64,000 nt of DNA from Coprinus comatus (lineage: Eukaryota > Basidiomycota > Agaricomycetes > Agaricales > Agaricaceae): assembly GCA_034638255.1 (NCBI GenBank), contig JAWPGT010000011.1:434001-498000 (forward strand), in the 5' to 3' direction. The notes beneath the pieces were generated by a model. That model did no database searches. It was not told where the DNA came from and saw nothing but the letters and a program-made list of their open reading frames with translations. The position numbers and the translations under genes are program-made. Positions 46,868 to 61,145 of this stretch are shown here, in pieces; the stretch's first letter is position 1, and each line of letters opens with the position of its first letter.

Positions 46868-47282
46868 ACGGCTTCAAGGCTTTCATGAACTTTGGGTCTG
46901 CCATAAGATTGCCTCTTTATATACTTGTCCATAGTAGTATCCTCCCTGAACATTACGCATCCCTGAATATACCCATTTGTTGATTTCTTCACAATGTGAT
47001 ATTTATTACATTCGATTCGCTAAGGATAACATGGTAGACCTATGATTCGTGCAGTAAGAAAAACATTCATTATCCGAAGTTTTGTAAAGTATGTAAATTC
47101 ACCTGAGGGGCCTAATATTTGGTAGGTATCGATGTCTGCACACCAAAAAAAAAAAGTAATGCTAAGTACCGACAAGGAAGCAACAGCCATTTAGCACTTT
47201 AAATATGAAGGATACATACAGCAATAATTCCAAGTTGCGTTGCAGATGATAAATTAGAAAAAAGATGAGTCGAGTACGGATT
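46868..47282. other. Hydrophobin 3' flank
   Basis: 3' UTR and spacer up to the tRNA. It contains an 11-A run near 47144. No gene was found. Confidence 0.4.
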
Positions 47283-47372
47283 GACAACAGTGGGATTCGA
47301 ACCCACGCCCGAAGACCAGATTAAGTGATAACCACCTGATTCTGGCGCCTTAGACCACTCGGCCATGTTGCC
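47283..47372 (-). tRNA. tRNA-Leu (anticodon CAG) with a 13-base intron
   Basis: On the minus strand the sequence folds as a type II tRNA. The acceptor GGCAACA pairs with TGTTGTC. An A-box-like D arm (TGGCCGAGTGGTC) is followed by the anticodon stem CCAGA/TCTGG. The B-box TGG-arm is GTGGG-TTCGAAT-CCCAC. The anticodon loop reads AT-CAG-G, followed by the extra bases TGGTTATCACTTA before the loop closes, placing the intron at the canonical site one base 3' of the anticodon. The variable arm is short (about 9 bases). The encoded anticodon CAG reads CUG codons as Leu. Confidence 0.9.
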
Positions 47373-47795
47373 TTATAAAAGTGTGCCTGCACAACAATTA
47401 TGTAGCTGGAGACGGGTTCAAGAGAATGAATAGCTTGTCAATTATCTACGAAATCGCATGCGCCAATATAATGAGGATCAGATGAGGAAAGTGATTCGAA
47501 GTAATAGAAGTGTGATTCTTGTTTATTTATTTATTTACTCTTTTTTTTTATTTACTCTTTAGATACGTATGCAGTTCGTTATCGGTCAAAGAGGGAATAT
47601 AGTCCAAGTAGTGAGTGTGGCTAACAGCTCTAGTCCATATTAAGGGAAAGAAGAAACTGTAGAAAAGTGTAGTCCCTTTACAAATAGGTGACTAACAACA
47701 TTTGAGAAAGGTTGACCAGGAAGAAACGGTGGATTCGAACCTTAATGTGAGTAACTTGCTTGTATTACACTCAAAATTGTATGATCTTTACTGGC
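47373..47795. other. Spacer downstream of the nuclease-like gene
   Basis: AT-rich DNA with a short TTTATTTA tract (about 47521-47536). A weak echo of a tRNA T-arm near 47731 is not part of a foldable tRNA. No gene was found. Confidence 0.4.
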
Positions 47796-49598
47796 CTACA
47801 ACGGGCAAAAAGATAGTCTCTGAGGAACGTTCCTGGTAAAGTGAGCTATGGGGATTAAAAATAAACCAATGGAGAACATTATTATGTCAGGTTCATTAAG
47901 GTTAAATTCTGGTGGACGAACCCATAAGATCAATAAATTGAGTATTAACTCTGTATCGTTCCGGCTTGTGTTGTCAAAGACCTCCGTGTAAGAGGTGATC
48001 CCGGTATCATTGTCCAGGATACCAAATCTCCAGCAGCATGCGTCCGTTGAAATAAACTTCATGACTCTTTCTTTCCCAAATCCATAAGACCCACTGCAAT
48101 AGATCAAATTTAAGAATCAGCGATGAGTCAATCAAACACGTACAGGCAATGACAAGTGGATAGGATCTGGTGAATGGAACTGTTCTGGGAAATCATGTTT
48201 CTGACTGGCACTTCATCATAACCTTCTTCAGGGTCGATCACCTGGCTACATGGCTGGCTCTCTGCAAAGGATTCGGATGCTTTCTTCACCTCAACGAGAG
48301 TAATTTCATGTGAGACGTGGTAAGAAAGGTTGATGTTCTTTAAGGCCCCCTCCATACGATCATTTATCCTCGGATAGCTTCGTGACCCTGATAGGGATCT
48401 TTATAAGTAAGGCCGCATATTGAAAGCATCTAAATAATAACTCACAACACTTGAAGTGTCGAAGTATTTTCTTCGAAGTTGCACCATGAGCTGCCAACCG
48501 TTCTGGTATCTCATTCGTAAACAGATTGCCTTTCATTCCCTTGAGCGAAACAACAATAAAATCCATCTTGCCCGATAAACATATCATGTCATTTGGGTCA
48601 TTGACTGCTTGGATGGTGTGATGCAGAGGCAGCTCATCTATCAGAGCACCTGTCATCAAACTCGCGTTGTTAAAGAGCGCACGGAAATATAGGTTCACAT
48701 TGGCGGAAGCCCCAATCTCTGCCTTGTAAACACATGAGAATAGATATTATATGTATACAAAGAAAATCAAATACCCATGAGCTCGAAACATCGCTCCCCA
48801 GTTCTTTTCTCAACTTGGAAACGGTTGCGCTGTTCACCACAGTGCAACCATGAAGTGACCTAAACTCTGGGTCATTAATACACGAAACAATATCGCCCAC
48901 TCCGTATATTTCCTTTATGGTAATTCCAAGACGTTTCATGTAGTCTTTAGTAATACAATCTGAGATTTTGACTTTCTATATAACACGAAATGCTCTAGCT
49001 CAATAATATCTCACTATATTCAAGTCGACACTCACTTCAAAAAAAAGTTCTCCTGTGGCACAAAGCATGTACCAGACCAAGGTACAAAATTGATTAGGAT
49101 TTGGCAATGTTTCCGTTAGGACTTTGACGTTCCTGTCGGCCGCTGAATCTACTGCCTCTACCTGGAGAATCTCTACAAGATGTTGGAAGATCTTTTCAGC
49201 ATGCTGTTTGGTTGCGGGGGTCCATTTCGGCAGCTGAACCCAATATGAAAGAGCTTTCGAGATATAGTCTCTGAAACAAATACAGCCAGAACATTCTAAG
49301 GCATTATTAGTACTTTCAATCACAGACTTGAAAAAAGCCTACGTTGTCCTTCATGATTCTCGTCTCTCTTGTGATGTTTATCTGGGGTAATGGCCCGTAT
49401 GTCTTCCCACGGAATAGTATATGATTTATGAACATCTTGGACTGCTGGATCATTGACTGAAGGGAGCCACGATGTATCTAAATCCTTTTGTTTATCACGT
49501 TTGCTTGGATACGGATGATATTTTCTCTCCACACGTTCTTCACGTCGTATGGAAGACTGTCCGGCTTGAGGAGTAAGCGATGCAGAAGGACTTGCCAT
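47796..49598 (-). CDS. PD-(D/E)XK-like accessory protein, paralogue 1
   Basis: The ATG at 49596-49598 opens MASPSASLTPQAGQSSIRRE. At least five short introns separate the exons. Landmarks are SYWVQLPKWTPATKQHAEKI, VLTETLPNPNQFCTLVWYML, MKRLGITIKEIYGVGDIVSC, LSGKMDFIVVSLKGMKG, then HEITLVEVKKASESFAE and GKERVMKFISTDACCWRFGI. The pattern GKMD (Asp) ... VEVK (Glu-x-Lys) and a late TD..CWRFG block recall restriction-endonuclease-like folds. This is a motif-level inference. It ends at 47796 with a hydrophobic tail. A shorter paralogue lies at 54003-54997 on the other strand. Confidence 0.55.
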
Positions 49599-49872
49599 CA
49601 GATGGCAGTCGATTCAGGTAGTAGAAATACTCAGAGATGAGGGGGAAATTGGACGTATGGCATTTTAGAGATAGTTGCATCCTTATATACTATTTATGTT
49701 CATTCAAGAAGGTGAATAACAAGCGAATCGAGGTTCAAGCAGTATGTAAGTGGAAGTAACTTGGTTCAAGAAATTGACAGTAACAATTGATCGGGACAAA
49801 TACAAACAAGCGGCTCGTTGCTAACCAACACTTACCAGCAAGCGTGTCCTTGGGTCACCAGCCTGTCCATGT
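49599..49872. promoter_or_regulatory. Divergent spacer between nuclease-like gene 1 and F-box member 4
   Basis: 274 bp between two start codons pointing away from each other. No clear TATA box is visible. Confidence 0.35.
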
Positions 49873-51533
49873 ATGGCACAAAGGCTCACCGCTCAGTGGT
49901 TGGTTGCGATCTCTCGTGCCAGAGATCTCTTCGATTCGTACTGGCTTTCACGTACTCCGACACTCGCAGTCACCCACAATGATGCCATACCGGCTAGACG
50001 CCCAGATCCATACGTCCACAAATTACCCCCCGAAATCCTATACGAAATTCTCAAATATCTAGAATGGAGGGATTTGTTGAATGCAAGCTCGGTAAGTTGA
50101 TGTCCTCCTCATTGCGGGTTCTACTCACCACAATCTTAGACGTGTCGTATTTGGCATACGGCAACACAATCCAGACAGCTTTGGCTCACAATTGCATCGG
50201 ACCTACAGGCGATTCATGGCATGGTCAAAATGGAGGAGCCAATAGGAGACTATACAACCCCCGAACTTAAGGAATGGGTACTGCGACGATTACGCGTTCA
50301 AGATGCTTGGAAAGACAATACCAATGCATTGAACTTTCAATCTCGCCGTTTTGATCTCCCTGGCCAAGAGCGTGTGATACTGATACCTGGAGGGAGGTGG
50401 TTACTCACAACGGATGATTCAGGAAGGCTATTTAGTTATGACCTCGATTCTTCCGAGGGGAAACCTCGCTTGCTTGTTGACCCAGACCAGAGGGACGAGA
50501 AATTGGAAGGTCTATTTCAAATAAGCTACTGGATTGACTCCTCTCGACGGAAACTGTCTCTCCGGGTAGCATTGTGGCAGTTTGATGCTGATGATAATGG
50601 TCAGCAACTTGTACTCATTAATATGCAAATACTCATTAAAGCCTCCCTAGATGTGGATTCTACGTCAACGTATATTTATCAAGTGGATTTACTGGGACAT
50701 GGTGAAGACGCATATCTGAATGCTCAACTGCTAGCTGTGGTGAAGGCTAACATGAAAGTCTATACTAATTACGGAGTTGCGTTGGATGGGGAATATCTTC
50801 TAGAGTGCTGGAAACCAGGACGCGACGAAAATACACAACTATCTTTACTGCACTATGCGAATGCCGGTACCAATTGTTTAAAACGCTCTGATTCCATTCA
50901 CTCCAAACTCACAACAGACGTTGCGGTCAGTAATCTTTTCCAGATAAAGTTTGCTCAATGTCTGATGCTTTCATATAGGATGGATTGTATACTACGCCCA
51001 CTGGACATGTTATTGTCTTTGGTCGCCATGTTGATATTTATACTATGCAACAACTTCAAGATGATGATACAGCTGCCCGTATGAACCTATCACCTGTCCA
51101 TCGCATTCCTTGTAATGCTTTGTTTCATTGTGCGACTCCGTTCATCTCTGAAGATACGTGGCTTGTATCCGGTCACGAAGGAGAAATACACTTGACTCGC
51201 ATGCCGCAGCTTGGTGGTGGCAACAATTCATTTGTGACAACTATGCTCTGCGAACACGATTTATACAATGATATTGACTACAGAGTACTTATTACGGCAA
51301 CAACGTCCCTCTTTCTACATAATGATTGGGCCATGGACCTCGTAATTTACTCTTGGGACTCGAATATGAATACTTCCTGCTCAAGCCGGTGTGTACATAT
51401 TCCCAATCTTGAGGATATTCATGGTACTCCATTCCGTCATGTATCCATAAAAGCTGTTGAGAAGGGGATAGGTCGTATTATTTTGAATGCTTATGGTGAT
51501 GACCATTTCTTTGTATTAGATGTAATTCCTTAA
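49873..51533 (+). CDS. F-box family protein, member 4 (intact)
   Basis: Exons 49873-50091, 50140-50925 and 50979-51533 sum to 520 codons (519 residues) in frame. The start is MAQRLTAQWLVAISRARDLF, and the F-box KLPPEILYEILKYLEWRDLL lies near residues 49-68. Family blocks follow: TCRIWHTATQSRQLW, LKEWVLRRLRVQDAW, VILIPGGRWLLTTDDSG, LSLRVALWQF, IYQVDLLGHGEDAYLNAQLL, YTTPTGHVIVFGR, IYTMQQLQ, GEIHLTRMPQ and GIGRIILNAYG. Other members have an intron after the LALW-type block. Here the equivalent 40-60 bp around 50600 reads through in frame, so a retained or lost intron is possible. It is the closest intact relative of members 5 and 6. Confidence 0.85.
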
Positions 51534-54002
51534 ATCAATGCCATGCCCTGGCTGCGCGTATGACGATTCATCCATCAATATTATCATATTAATCTGGTTT
51601 GTTGCGACCAGACCTATCTTTGGCAGCTTACGATGCACCTCGACGACAACGCTCATTGTTTCGGTTTAGTATCGAGTTCGAAATTCGTATGTTGTATGCA
51701 CAGTATACCCGCGGCTTCAAAGAACCTCAACAGACTACTCTATTGTAATTTTTTCTTGTAATAAGAACGTTGTATTGAATATGGATGTTCGTAGTGGTTT
51801 TTATGTTTGAATATGATCACAAAAATGTAAGATCATTTCCGAACGAGTATTAACGTATAAAAATAGATACACGGCGTTCAGGAACTCATGTTAAGCGAGA
51901 CCTGTTTAAGATTGTTGGGCCCTGTGATACACTTGAAATGTATTGGTTATTGTTTAATCAGGCCTACTTCTCTCTACCCGCCACTCATCGGTTTCATTTG
52001 CCTCATGCTTGGTTCATCTTATTTTATGACATGATGATAAGTAATGAACACAATAAAGCCCTTCCAAAACTATGGACCTTTATTCACTCATCCAGTGAAG
52101 TTGAAAGAGAATTATTATCATGTTGCTAGGGTTAATGATTCGAACTGTGCTGTCTGTACACTTGGGTTAAACGTGAACGGTCCAAGGCTCGAACGTCCTT
52201 GTTCTTGAGTGTCAGATCTCCGAGGTCAGTTCTATACAGGAAATCGGATTCAAGTTCATCTTGTTTCTACCCAATCCCCATGGGATCATGATTACAGTCG
52301 AAATTATTGTACTTGAGGCCAATCATTTCATCGCTCGTTACGACAGTGTCCAAGCCCATTACAAGCAATGAGGTCGTCGGGGGCCGAACGAACTGTACGT
52401 AAAGTTGGAAAATGAAATGCCTTGTTCTGATTGTAACAAATTATCTAGAATCCAGAGCAATAATACTATATGCGCTGGGACACCACTCTACCCGAGGTTG
52501 CGAAGCCTGAATCTGATATTTAAATAAGGCTCCATTTAGAGACGCGTCCATGAAGTAGCTGATTACTCGTGCATTGTTCAAGGAATGATGCCGCCAAGTT
52601 TGTCGTTTGCTAGGTTACTCAGCCAAACCTACAGAATACGGCGACGATTACGATAGTCACAGCTCTTACGCCGGAGCCATTGAGAGGTGAACCCCTCATA
52701 TGAACGATCAAACTATCCTGAAAGGTACCTAGAGTGTGATTTTTATCATTGCACATATCAGGCCTTGTTTCAAGAACAAGGGGTTTTTGTGATGGGAGAC
52801 GTAGTACTTGCATTGTCACCATATGCCGAGTCACGATACCCACTGGTGTTAATGGAATGGAATTTATGTCAATCATTCAAGACCTTGTTTTCTTGTTGCC
52901 ATCATCCCGCGAAACTCTGGTACTACTACTTTAAAGTAAGCGAGCATTGTATTTGACGATGAATTCTTTAGTTCTTCAAGGCGAGTCCGCTCCCCGATGG
53001 CATCTGACACGTTGTTACAACAGTGATATCATCATCGTGCTTTGTGGTATGTGCCCTTCTTCAAACGCATTCAGTGGTAGTCACCCGATGTCACTGAACT
53101 GACTACCTTGTAGTAAGCCTGTTGCCAAGGTTTGCAATCCTCATTGTATATTGAATTGTAATCTGAGAGCTCGTCCTCTTTACTGAGCAGGAAAGAACCG
53201 AAATACAATGCAGAAGTCCTTGTTTTTGGGTTGTTTTTAGATGTAACAAGGTAAGTCAGTGACGATCAAAACAACCCTGAAAGAATCATTATGCAAATCG
53301 TGATTTAAATCATGTGTCCAGATTGGTCCTTGTTGAGGATTGCAGATTCAAGAAACAAGAGATGACTTTTCCGAGGTGGAAGAGGGGAGATGGTAAGACG
53401 ACATTGTGGTAACCGTAGTAGTGTCAATAAAACGGAAATCGGGTCAATGTGAGTCCTTGTTTTCTTGGATGGGCGTGATTAAGTACTGTAGTCACCAATC
53501 TCTGATCACCGATCAATGTGACGTAATAATTCATTTTGTTGTGGTGGTCTTCGAAAAATCTGAGTTAGTACTTCCTTGTTGCTTCTAAGTTCTGTACTAC
53601 AGGAAGTTTTTTGTCCCTAGCTTGTACACGTCAAAATTTGTGAGCCTTTGTGCCATGTTTGAAACGGGCTATGACAAAGGAAGCGCCAAGTGATGGTTAC
53701 ACAGATTTCGACAAACATGAGAATTTTGCAAGATGTGCATCTGCAGCATAGCTGACCAATAGCTGACCAGTATCTGACACCATTCACTTGACCACAATTT
53801 ATTTTGTTGTTCTTTCTATACCTCGGTACTAGACAATGGATCATGCTTGGATCATACCCTCAATAGCTTACTTTAGCACCTATAAAAAAGGGCACACACC
53901 CAACTCCAAGAATACAAATTCACCCCCGACTTCACCTGGTTGTATTGATCCAGTATCCTTCTACAGCGTATATCCATACCCGACCGTACGTGCCAGATAA
54001 TT
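51534..54002. other. Gene-free stretch of about 2.5 kb
   Basis: Several open frames of 60-90 codons exist, but none has recognisable motifs, splice-linked partners or a coding-like composition. The last about 150 bp contain a TATAAAAA word at 53881, a possible promoter for the following gene. Confidence 0.4.
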
Positions 54003-54997
54003 ATGAAACGACTTGGTATTGTTGCAAGGAATATCTTCGATGCAGAGGAAGTCCTTGCAGTGATCCAATCACCGGACTTCAGGGCCCTTCACGCTGTTCA
54101 ACCTGTCTCGCCGGGTGTCATTAACAGAGTGGACTCATTATTGCACCCAGCCTACGTATTATGTAAATATGTAAGCCACTATCATCTTTGAAATTTGACC
54201 CTATGGTTACTAATTACAGTTGTTTTTCAAGTCGGAAATGAGCAATCTTTCTGATGTTGAAACCCAGATCAACCACATGTGGAGGTCTAATAACTATGCA
54301 GGAATGCTCACAGATCAGTTTCAACTGTATGGTGATGACAAAGTGATCGACAATATTCGTCGTAATATACACGTGCCAGGAAAGGCAGATTATGCAATGA
54401 TTGCTCTCACAACCTTAGATGGGGATGGACGCCCAACAAATGTACTACATCCCGGACTCGGAGTTACACTCAGATATGGGAGTAGATTACGCAAATATTT
54501 TAACAATTGTAGGATCATATACCCGCCATCCTTAGGAGGAATTGACTTACCTGTTTTTTTTGAAGGGTCGGGGTCATACAAGGGATTTGAGTCAAAGATT
54601 AATAAATTCAAGATTAAAACCATGGGTAACTTGTTGGCAGAAGAGATTTCACATGAAATCATGTTGATAAAAGTCAAGCAGTCAGACTTTTTCGAGATAG
54701 ACGGTGAAGACGATACGGAGGGTTTGGGCGCATTGCACCAGATGCTGGCTGACTGCCGTGCCGCGTAAGTACTTGATAATCTTCGTTACAAATATTATAA
54801 ATCTGATGCAACAAAGTAATTCCTCTGGCATTGCCAAGCATAGAGTCATGAAATATGGATTGACTGATGGGCAAAACTGGCAATTTGGACTTTTGAATAA
54901 TGAGACTGGTATTGCATATTGCACAAACATCTTGAATAATTTCAGGAGGGATAGAACCCAAGACCTCTACGAATATATAACTACATGGGTATGTTAA
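54003..54997 (+). CDS. PD-(D/E)XK-like accessory protein, paralogue 2 (5'-truncated, active-site change)
   Basis: The ATG at 54003 opens MKRLGIVARNIFDAEEVLAV, which matches an internal exon of paralogue 1 (MKRLGITIKEIYGVGDIVSC). The first about 180 residues of that protein are therefore absent here. Introns lie near 54171-54219 and 54767-54815. Landmarks are HVPGKADYAMIALTTLDGDG, EEISHEIMLIKVKQSD and HRVMKYGLTDGQNWQFGLL. Where paralogue 1 has VEVK, this copy has IKVK, so the presumed acidic residue of the E-x-K pair is lost. The last frame ends at 54997 just after TTW, where a GTATGT donor could lead to another exon. Probably a degenerate or binding-only copy. Confidence 0.55.
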
Positions 54998-55685
54998 CTA
55001 TTGATTACATATAGTATGGTCGTCTCTTAGTACTTACACCCTCAAAGGCATATGTGCCAGGACCTCTAATCGAAGATCAGGTATTTGCGAAATGCCAAGG
55101 TCGCGAGTTCCGCTATTAACCGAAATCGTGCTATCATCCCGACTCACTGTGTCATGAACGCTCTCTTGACCCTCGGCGCCCCATGAAGCCAAGTGCTTGG
55201 ATGAAACAAGAACAAGGACCCCGATATATTCTTCTAGGCTCATGTACTATCTATCTATCTCTGGACTGTGGCATCACCGTATTTGTATAATACATTATGT
55301 GACATGCACTCCTTTCTCATCTATTTCATGATCCATTCTCTCCTTATCGACATATTACTCTATTTTGTAAAATGCCATCTCTTGATTTCCTTATCCTTTC
55401 TTCTTCTATAAACACCAGTCTGCTATATTTGTGTTGCTATATCGATACTACTTACATTGTAACAATTAACACGATCAGAATGAACTGGAATAAATACACT
55501 CATATACCTAATCGGAAAGGTTAGCTATTATGTAGTAAAATTAAACAACATTGTACACCATGATTTTCATCATTAATATTCATTGAACAACATATGTACT
55601 CAACACTGTTGTGATTCTAGTTAGGCCTGATGCGGATAAAACAATATTAACAGATCCTACAGCTTATGTTACAGCACTGGATCCG
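54998..55685. other. Convergent intergenic region
   Basis: AT-rich spacer between paralogue 2 and the tail of F-box member 5. No gene was found. Confidence 0.4.
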
Positions 55686-57163
55686 TTACAATACATATTT
55701 ATCCCTGAGACTTTCAAAAACTATGTGACCTATTCCTCCTTCGATACTGGCTGGAGAGAAGCGCCGCAGCTGTTTTTCAAATGTAGGTATGGTTAGTCTA
55801 GCTGAGAAGCCAGTAACGTTCATCTCATCATTCAAAGAGTACATGATAGCATCTGCAGTATAGTCAGGCCCAACTCGAATGGTATAAGTTGGACCAAGGA
55901 AAACAATATTTCTATCATGAGGATTAGTAGGGAGTGGATATTCACCAAGCGAAACAGTCTTTAAGTCATCTCCCACGCAAGGCAATCGAACCAAGTATAT
56001 TCTGTCTTGATACCAATAAACAAACTATGTATTCCCTTGAAATACGAAGGGAGCCGAAGCACGAACAAAAGTAGCATCACAGAATATGTGGTGCAAGGGA
56101 GAGAGCTAGTGTTGATCTCCGACTTGCAGATTGTTATCTTCATATTCTTCTAGCTGTCGAATAGCGTAAACATCGATACAGTCCACACCAACCACACCAA
56201 TATGGCCTGATGGGGTGATATGGATCTTGCACTAATGAAACATAGAATCAGTCACTGAACAAGGTCAGAGAATGCCAGGTACCAACCGCTCGAGATGTTG
56301 GGTAAGGGAGGGAGATGCGCGTCGATTCTGGATATCCCATAAGATCGACTTGGTTTATGCATGTACGACTGACCTCCATCCCTGGTAGCCAATCATCTGC
56401 ATCAATAACCAAGAATTGACAGAACTAACGCGCTTACTTCGACCTCCGATTCCATTCCACAGCGCAACTCGGAACGATAACTTTTTCTTGGATTGGTCAA
56501 TCTAGAAAGCAAAGTCGTTCAATCTATCGGGCTTTGTAGCATTGTCTCCAAGGCCAGGATCAATGAGTTATCGTTTCGCGAGTTCGGTTGACTCCAAGTC
56601 ATAGTAGAAAAGCTCGCCATCGTAATTGTTCACAAGAAGCCATCGGCCACCAGGAAGCAGCTTTGCAATGCGCATGTCTATGTCGGGATGATCGATTTGG
56701 CGTTTTTTGAATGACACGGTTGTTGATACATTAACTGTACTATCCAACATCACAGCTCAGCAACCGTGTAATCTCCCATAGGTTCTTCCAGTCCTCCCAC
56801 ACCACATGTGCGCTCGAGATCTTTGGCCAGGACATACAAAAGATGTTTTGATTGTGTAGCTCGATACCACATTTTATCTGCCTGTCATATTGCGTTACAT
56901 TAGGGACTGGATATAAAGATCATTAACTTACCAAGCTTGCACTCGATAGATCGTTCCAGTCAAGATACTTGAGGATTTCGCGTAGTATTTCAAGAGGCAA
57001 GGTGTGTATGGAAGACAAAGATCGTGACTTTGGCGGGTAGTGGATTGTAATGGGCGATTCATGTTTAGGTATAGAGTTGATGGTTGACAGCGAAAGCCAG
57101 AACGAATCAAGGAGTACCCTGACGTATGGAAGTACCAAGGAAGGATGTAAGTCTTTGAGCCAT
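55686..57163 (-). pseudogene. F-box family member 5 (broken)
   Basis: The ATG at 57161-57163 opens MAQRLTSFLGTSI, matching member 4 (MAQRLTAQW), but that frame stops soon after. The next part, LLDSFWLSLSTINS and the F-box LPLEILREILKYLDWNDLSS, is in another frame, so an indel lies near 57120. Later pieces are KMWYRATQSKHLL, EEPMGDYTVAEL followed at once by a stop where members 2 and 4 continue for about 15 residues, IAKLLPGGRWLLVNNYDGEL, and a last piece with LKTVSLGEYPLPTNP and GGIGHIVFESL. The order of blocks is complete but the frame is not. Confidence 0.75.
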
Positions 57164-57347
57164 GATGTAGCAGTAGCCTGTCAGCTATGTTGAATAAATG
57201 TCGGCAAATCCAAGTTGGGCGTGTTTGAGAACAAAAGCGTGTTGTTGCGTTGACCATGCAATTGAAACAGCCACAGACAACGTTAACCAGACGTTAACCC
57301 AGTGGCGCCGCAGACTCACACGCTCCTTCCTGGTCGTTCTCTCTCAA

Positions 57348-57969
57348 ATGGCACAACGGCTCATTAGTGCTTGGGTACGATCATGGCATATTAGGAGTCT
57401 TTTCAATATACATTGGCTTCCATATAGTTCTACTCCTCAAGCCACTTCCAATGATCACCCCAATGTCGTGTCTAATAGACTCCCGGGCCACAGTGACGTT
57501 CACAAATTGGCTCTCGTAGTCTTACACGAAGTCTGCAAATACTTTGAATGGAGGGATCTGTTGAACGCAGGCTCAGTCAGTAACAATTTCCTCAGTCATA
57601 TTACCACTGACAACAAGCACAGGTATGTTGGGTTTGGTATAAGGCAACACAATCAAGACAACTTTGGATTACACTTGCGGCAGGTCTACAATTGACTCAT
57701 GGCATAGAGCGAATGGAGAAGCCAATTAGAGACTACACAACCACCGAACTTCGAGCGTGGGTGCTACGACGACTTCGCATCCAAGATGTTTTGAAGGGAG
57801 ATGGCATTTCCGAGTCTTTGACCATCCGATTTCGCCAATTCCAAAGTTTCTACCCTTGGATGTACAACAGCGATTCCTGGAGGAAGGTGGTCGCTCACAG
57901 CGGACAAATAAGGCAGATTGTTTCGCTACGACCTGGACTCTCCAGAGGTAGTGACAACAGCGCTTGGTA
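57348..57969 (+). pseudogene. F-box family member 6 (truncated and frameshifted)
   Basis: The ATG at 57348 opens MAQRLISAWVRSW, and the degenerate F-box reads VHKLALVVLHEVCKYFEWRD. After the usual intron position the frame gives WYKATQSRQLWITLAAGLQL, MEKPIRDYTTTELRAWVLRR and RIQDV. Near 57860 the PGGRW block survives only in a shifted frame and meets a stop soon after, and the rest of the family sequence is absent. It lies head-to-head with member 5, their ATGs 185 bp apart, an arrangement suggesting a local inverted duplication. Confidence 0.75.
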
Positions 57970-58327
57970 ATGCTAATGAAAATAAAAAGCAATAAGGTGA
58001 ACAAAATGGAGGCAAAAATACTAACCAGTAAGTTCAGTATCAAACAACCTGGCGTCAACATGAGAGCTGGTGGGTTGTCGCATTAAATTGGTAATAACAT
58101 AAATATATAATGTTAACTTTGAATTACAGCAGTATCAATCAGTCTAGAGGGATCATCGATCATCGTCCACTTCATGATCTAATTCTACTTATGCGTGCAT
58201 GCATACATCTTGATCTATAATTTGAATTCAATGATATAATGCAAAGCTTAATGTGTTTATTCATATAATAATGGTTCTACTATTTACATCATGGCGCATG
58301 ATTGTGATACTTATGTACGATAATTCA
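57970..58327. other. Spacer 3' of the beta-glucosidase gene
   Basis: AT-rich, with no coding signal beyond the end of F-box member 6. It is the presumed 3' UTR of the GH1 gene. Confidence 0.4.
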
Positions 58328-60702
<2,375 letters not shown>

Positions 60703-60755
60703 TGGTTTTCTGGAACTTCAATAATTCAATTGTTGAATGAACGTTGAGCGCTGTG

Positions 60756-61145
60756 ATGTGTGGGATTAACGTTAAGGAGGGTCAAGTCGCCCTTGGTAGC
60801 ACCACAGTAGGGAAAATGCTGCCCGATTTTATACAAGGCCAGCTCTTTCAATATCTCAGAGGCATTGCTCATGTGGTTCGTTCGAAAGACCGAAGAAAAA
60901 CCGCGTTTACTGTGGTGCTCGCATTTGTGGATGTGAGTCCGAGGGGTTCACCTGATTCCGAGCTTATCATTAAGGTTTTAGCAGATTTGGAGAGCAAGCT
61001 GTATGACAAAGACACTGGACGCAGCAATTTGTACTCACCAACGAAACAAATCAAAGAGACATTTATCCACTGTTTCTCCATCTGTCAAACCGGACCTTCG
61101 AATCAACTCGTGGAGATCGTCGGCGGCCTATATGACGTAACATAG
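60756..61145 (+). CDS. Unassigned open frame (about 129 aa)
   Basis: A single-exon frame begins ATG at 60756, only 53 bp from the divergent GH1 start. It has a mixed composition (DRRKTAFTVVLAFVDVSPRG, LIIKVLADLESKLYD) that is more coding-like than most spurious frames here. No family was recognised, and it could be the GH1 promoter region read by chance. Confidence 0.25.
   Translation: MCGINVKEGQVALGSTTVGKMLPDFIQGQLFQYLRGIAHVVRSKDRRKTAFTVVLAFVDVSPRGSPDSELIIKVLADLESKLYDKDTGRSNLYSPTKQIKETFIHCFSICQTGPSNQLVEIVGGLYDVT

Noticed and set aside
47725..47750. Possible second tRNA (words similar to a TTCGAACC arm)
   Set aside because: Only a few bases match a T-arm and no cloverleaf can be drawn.
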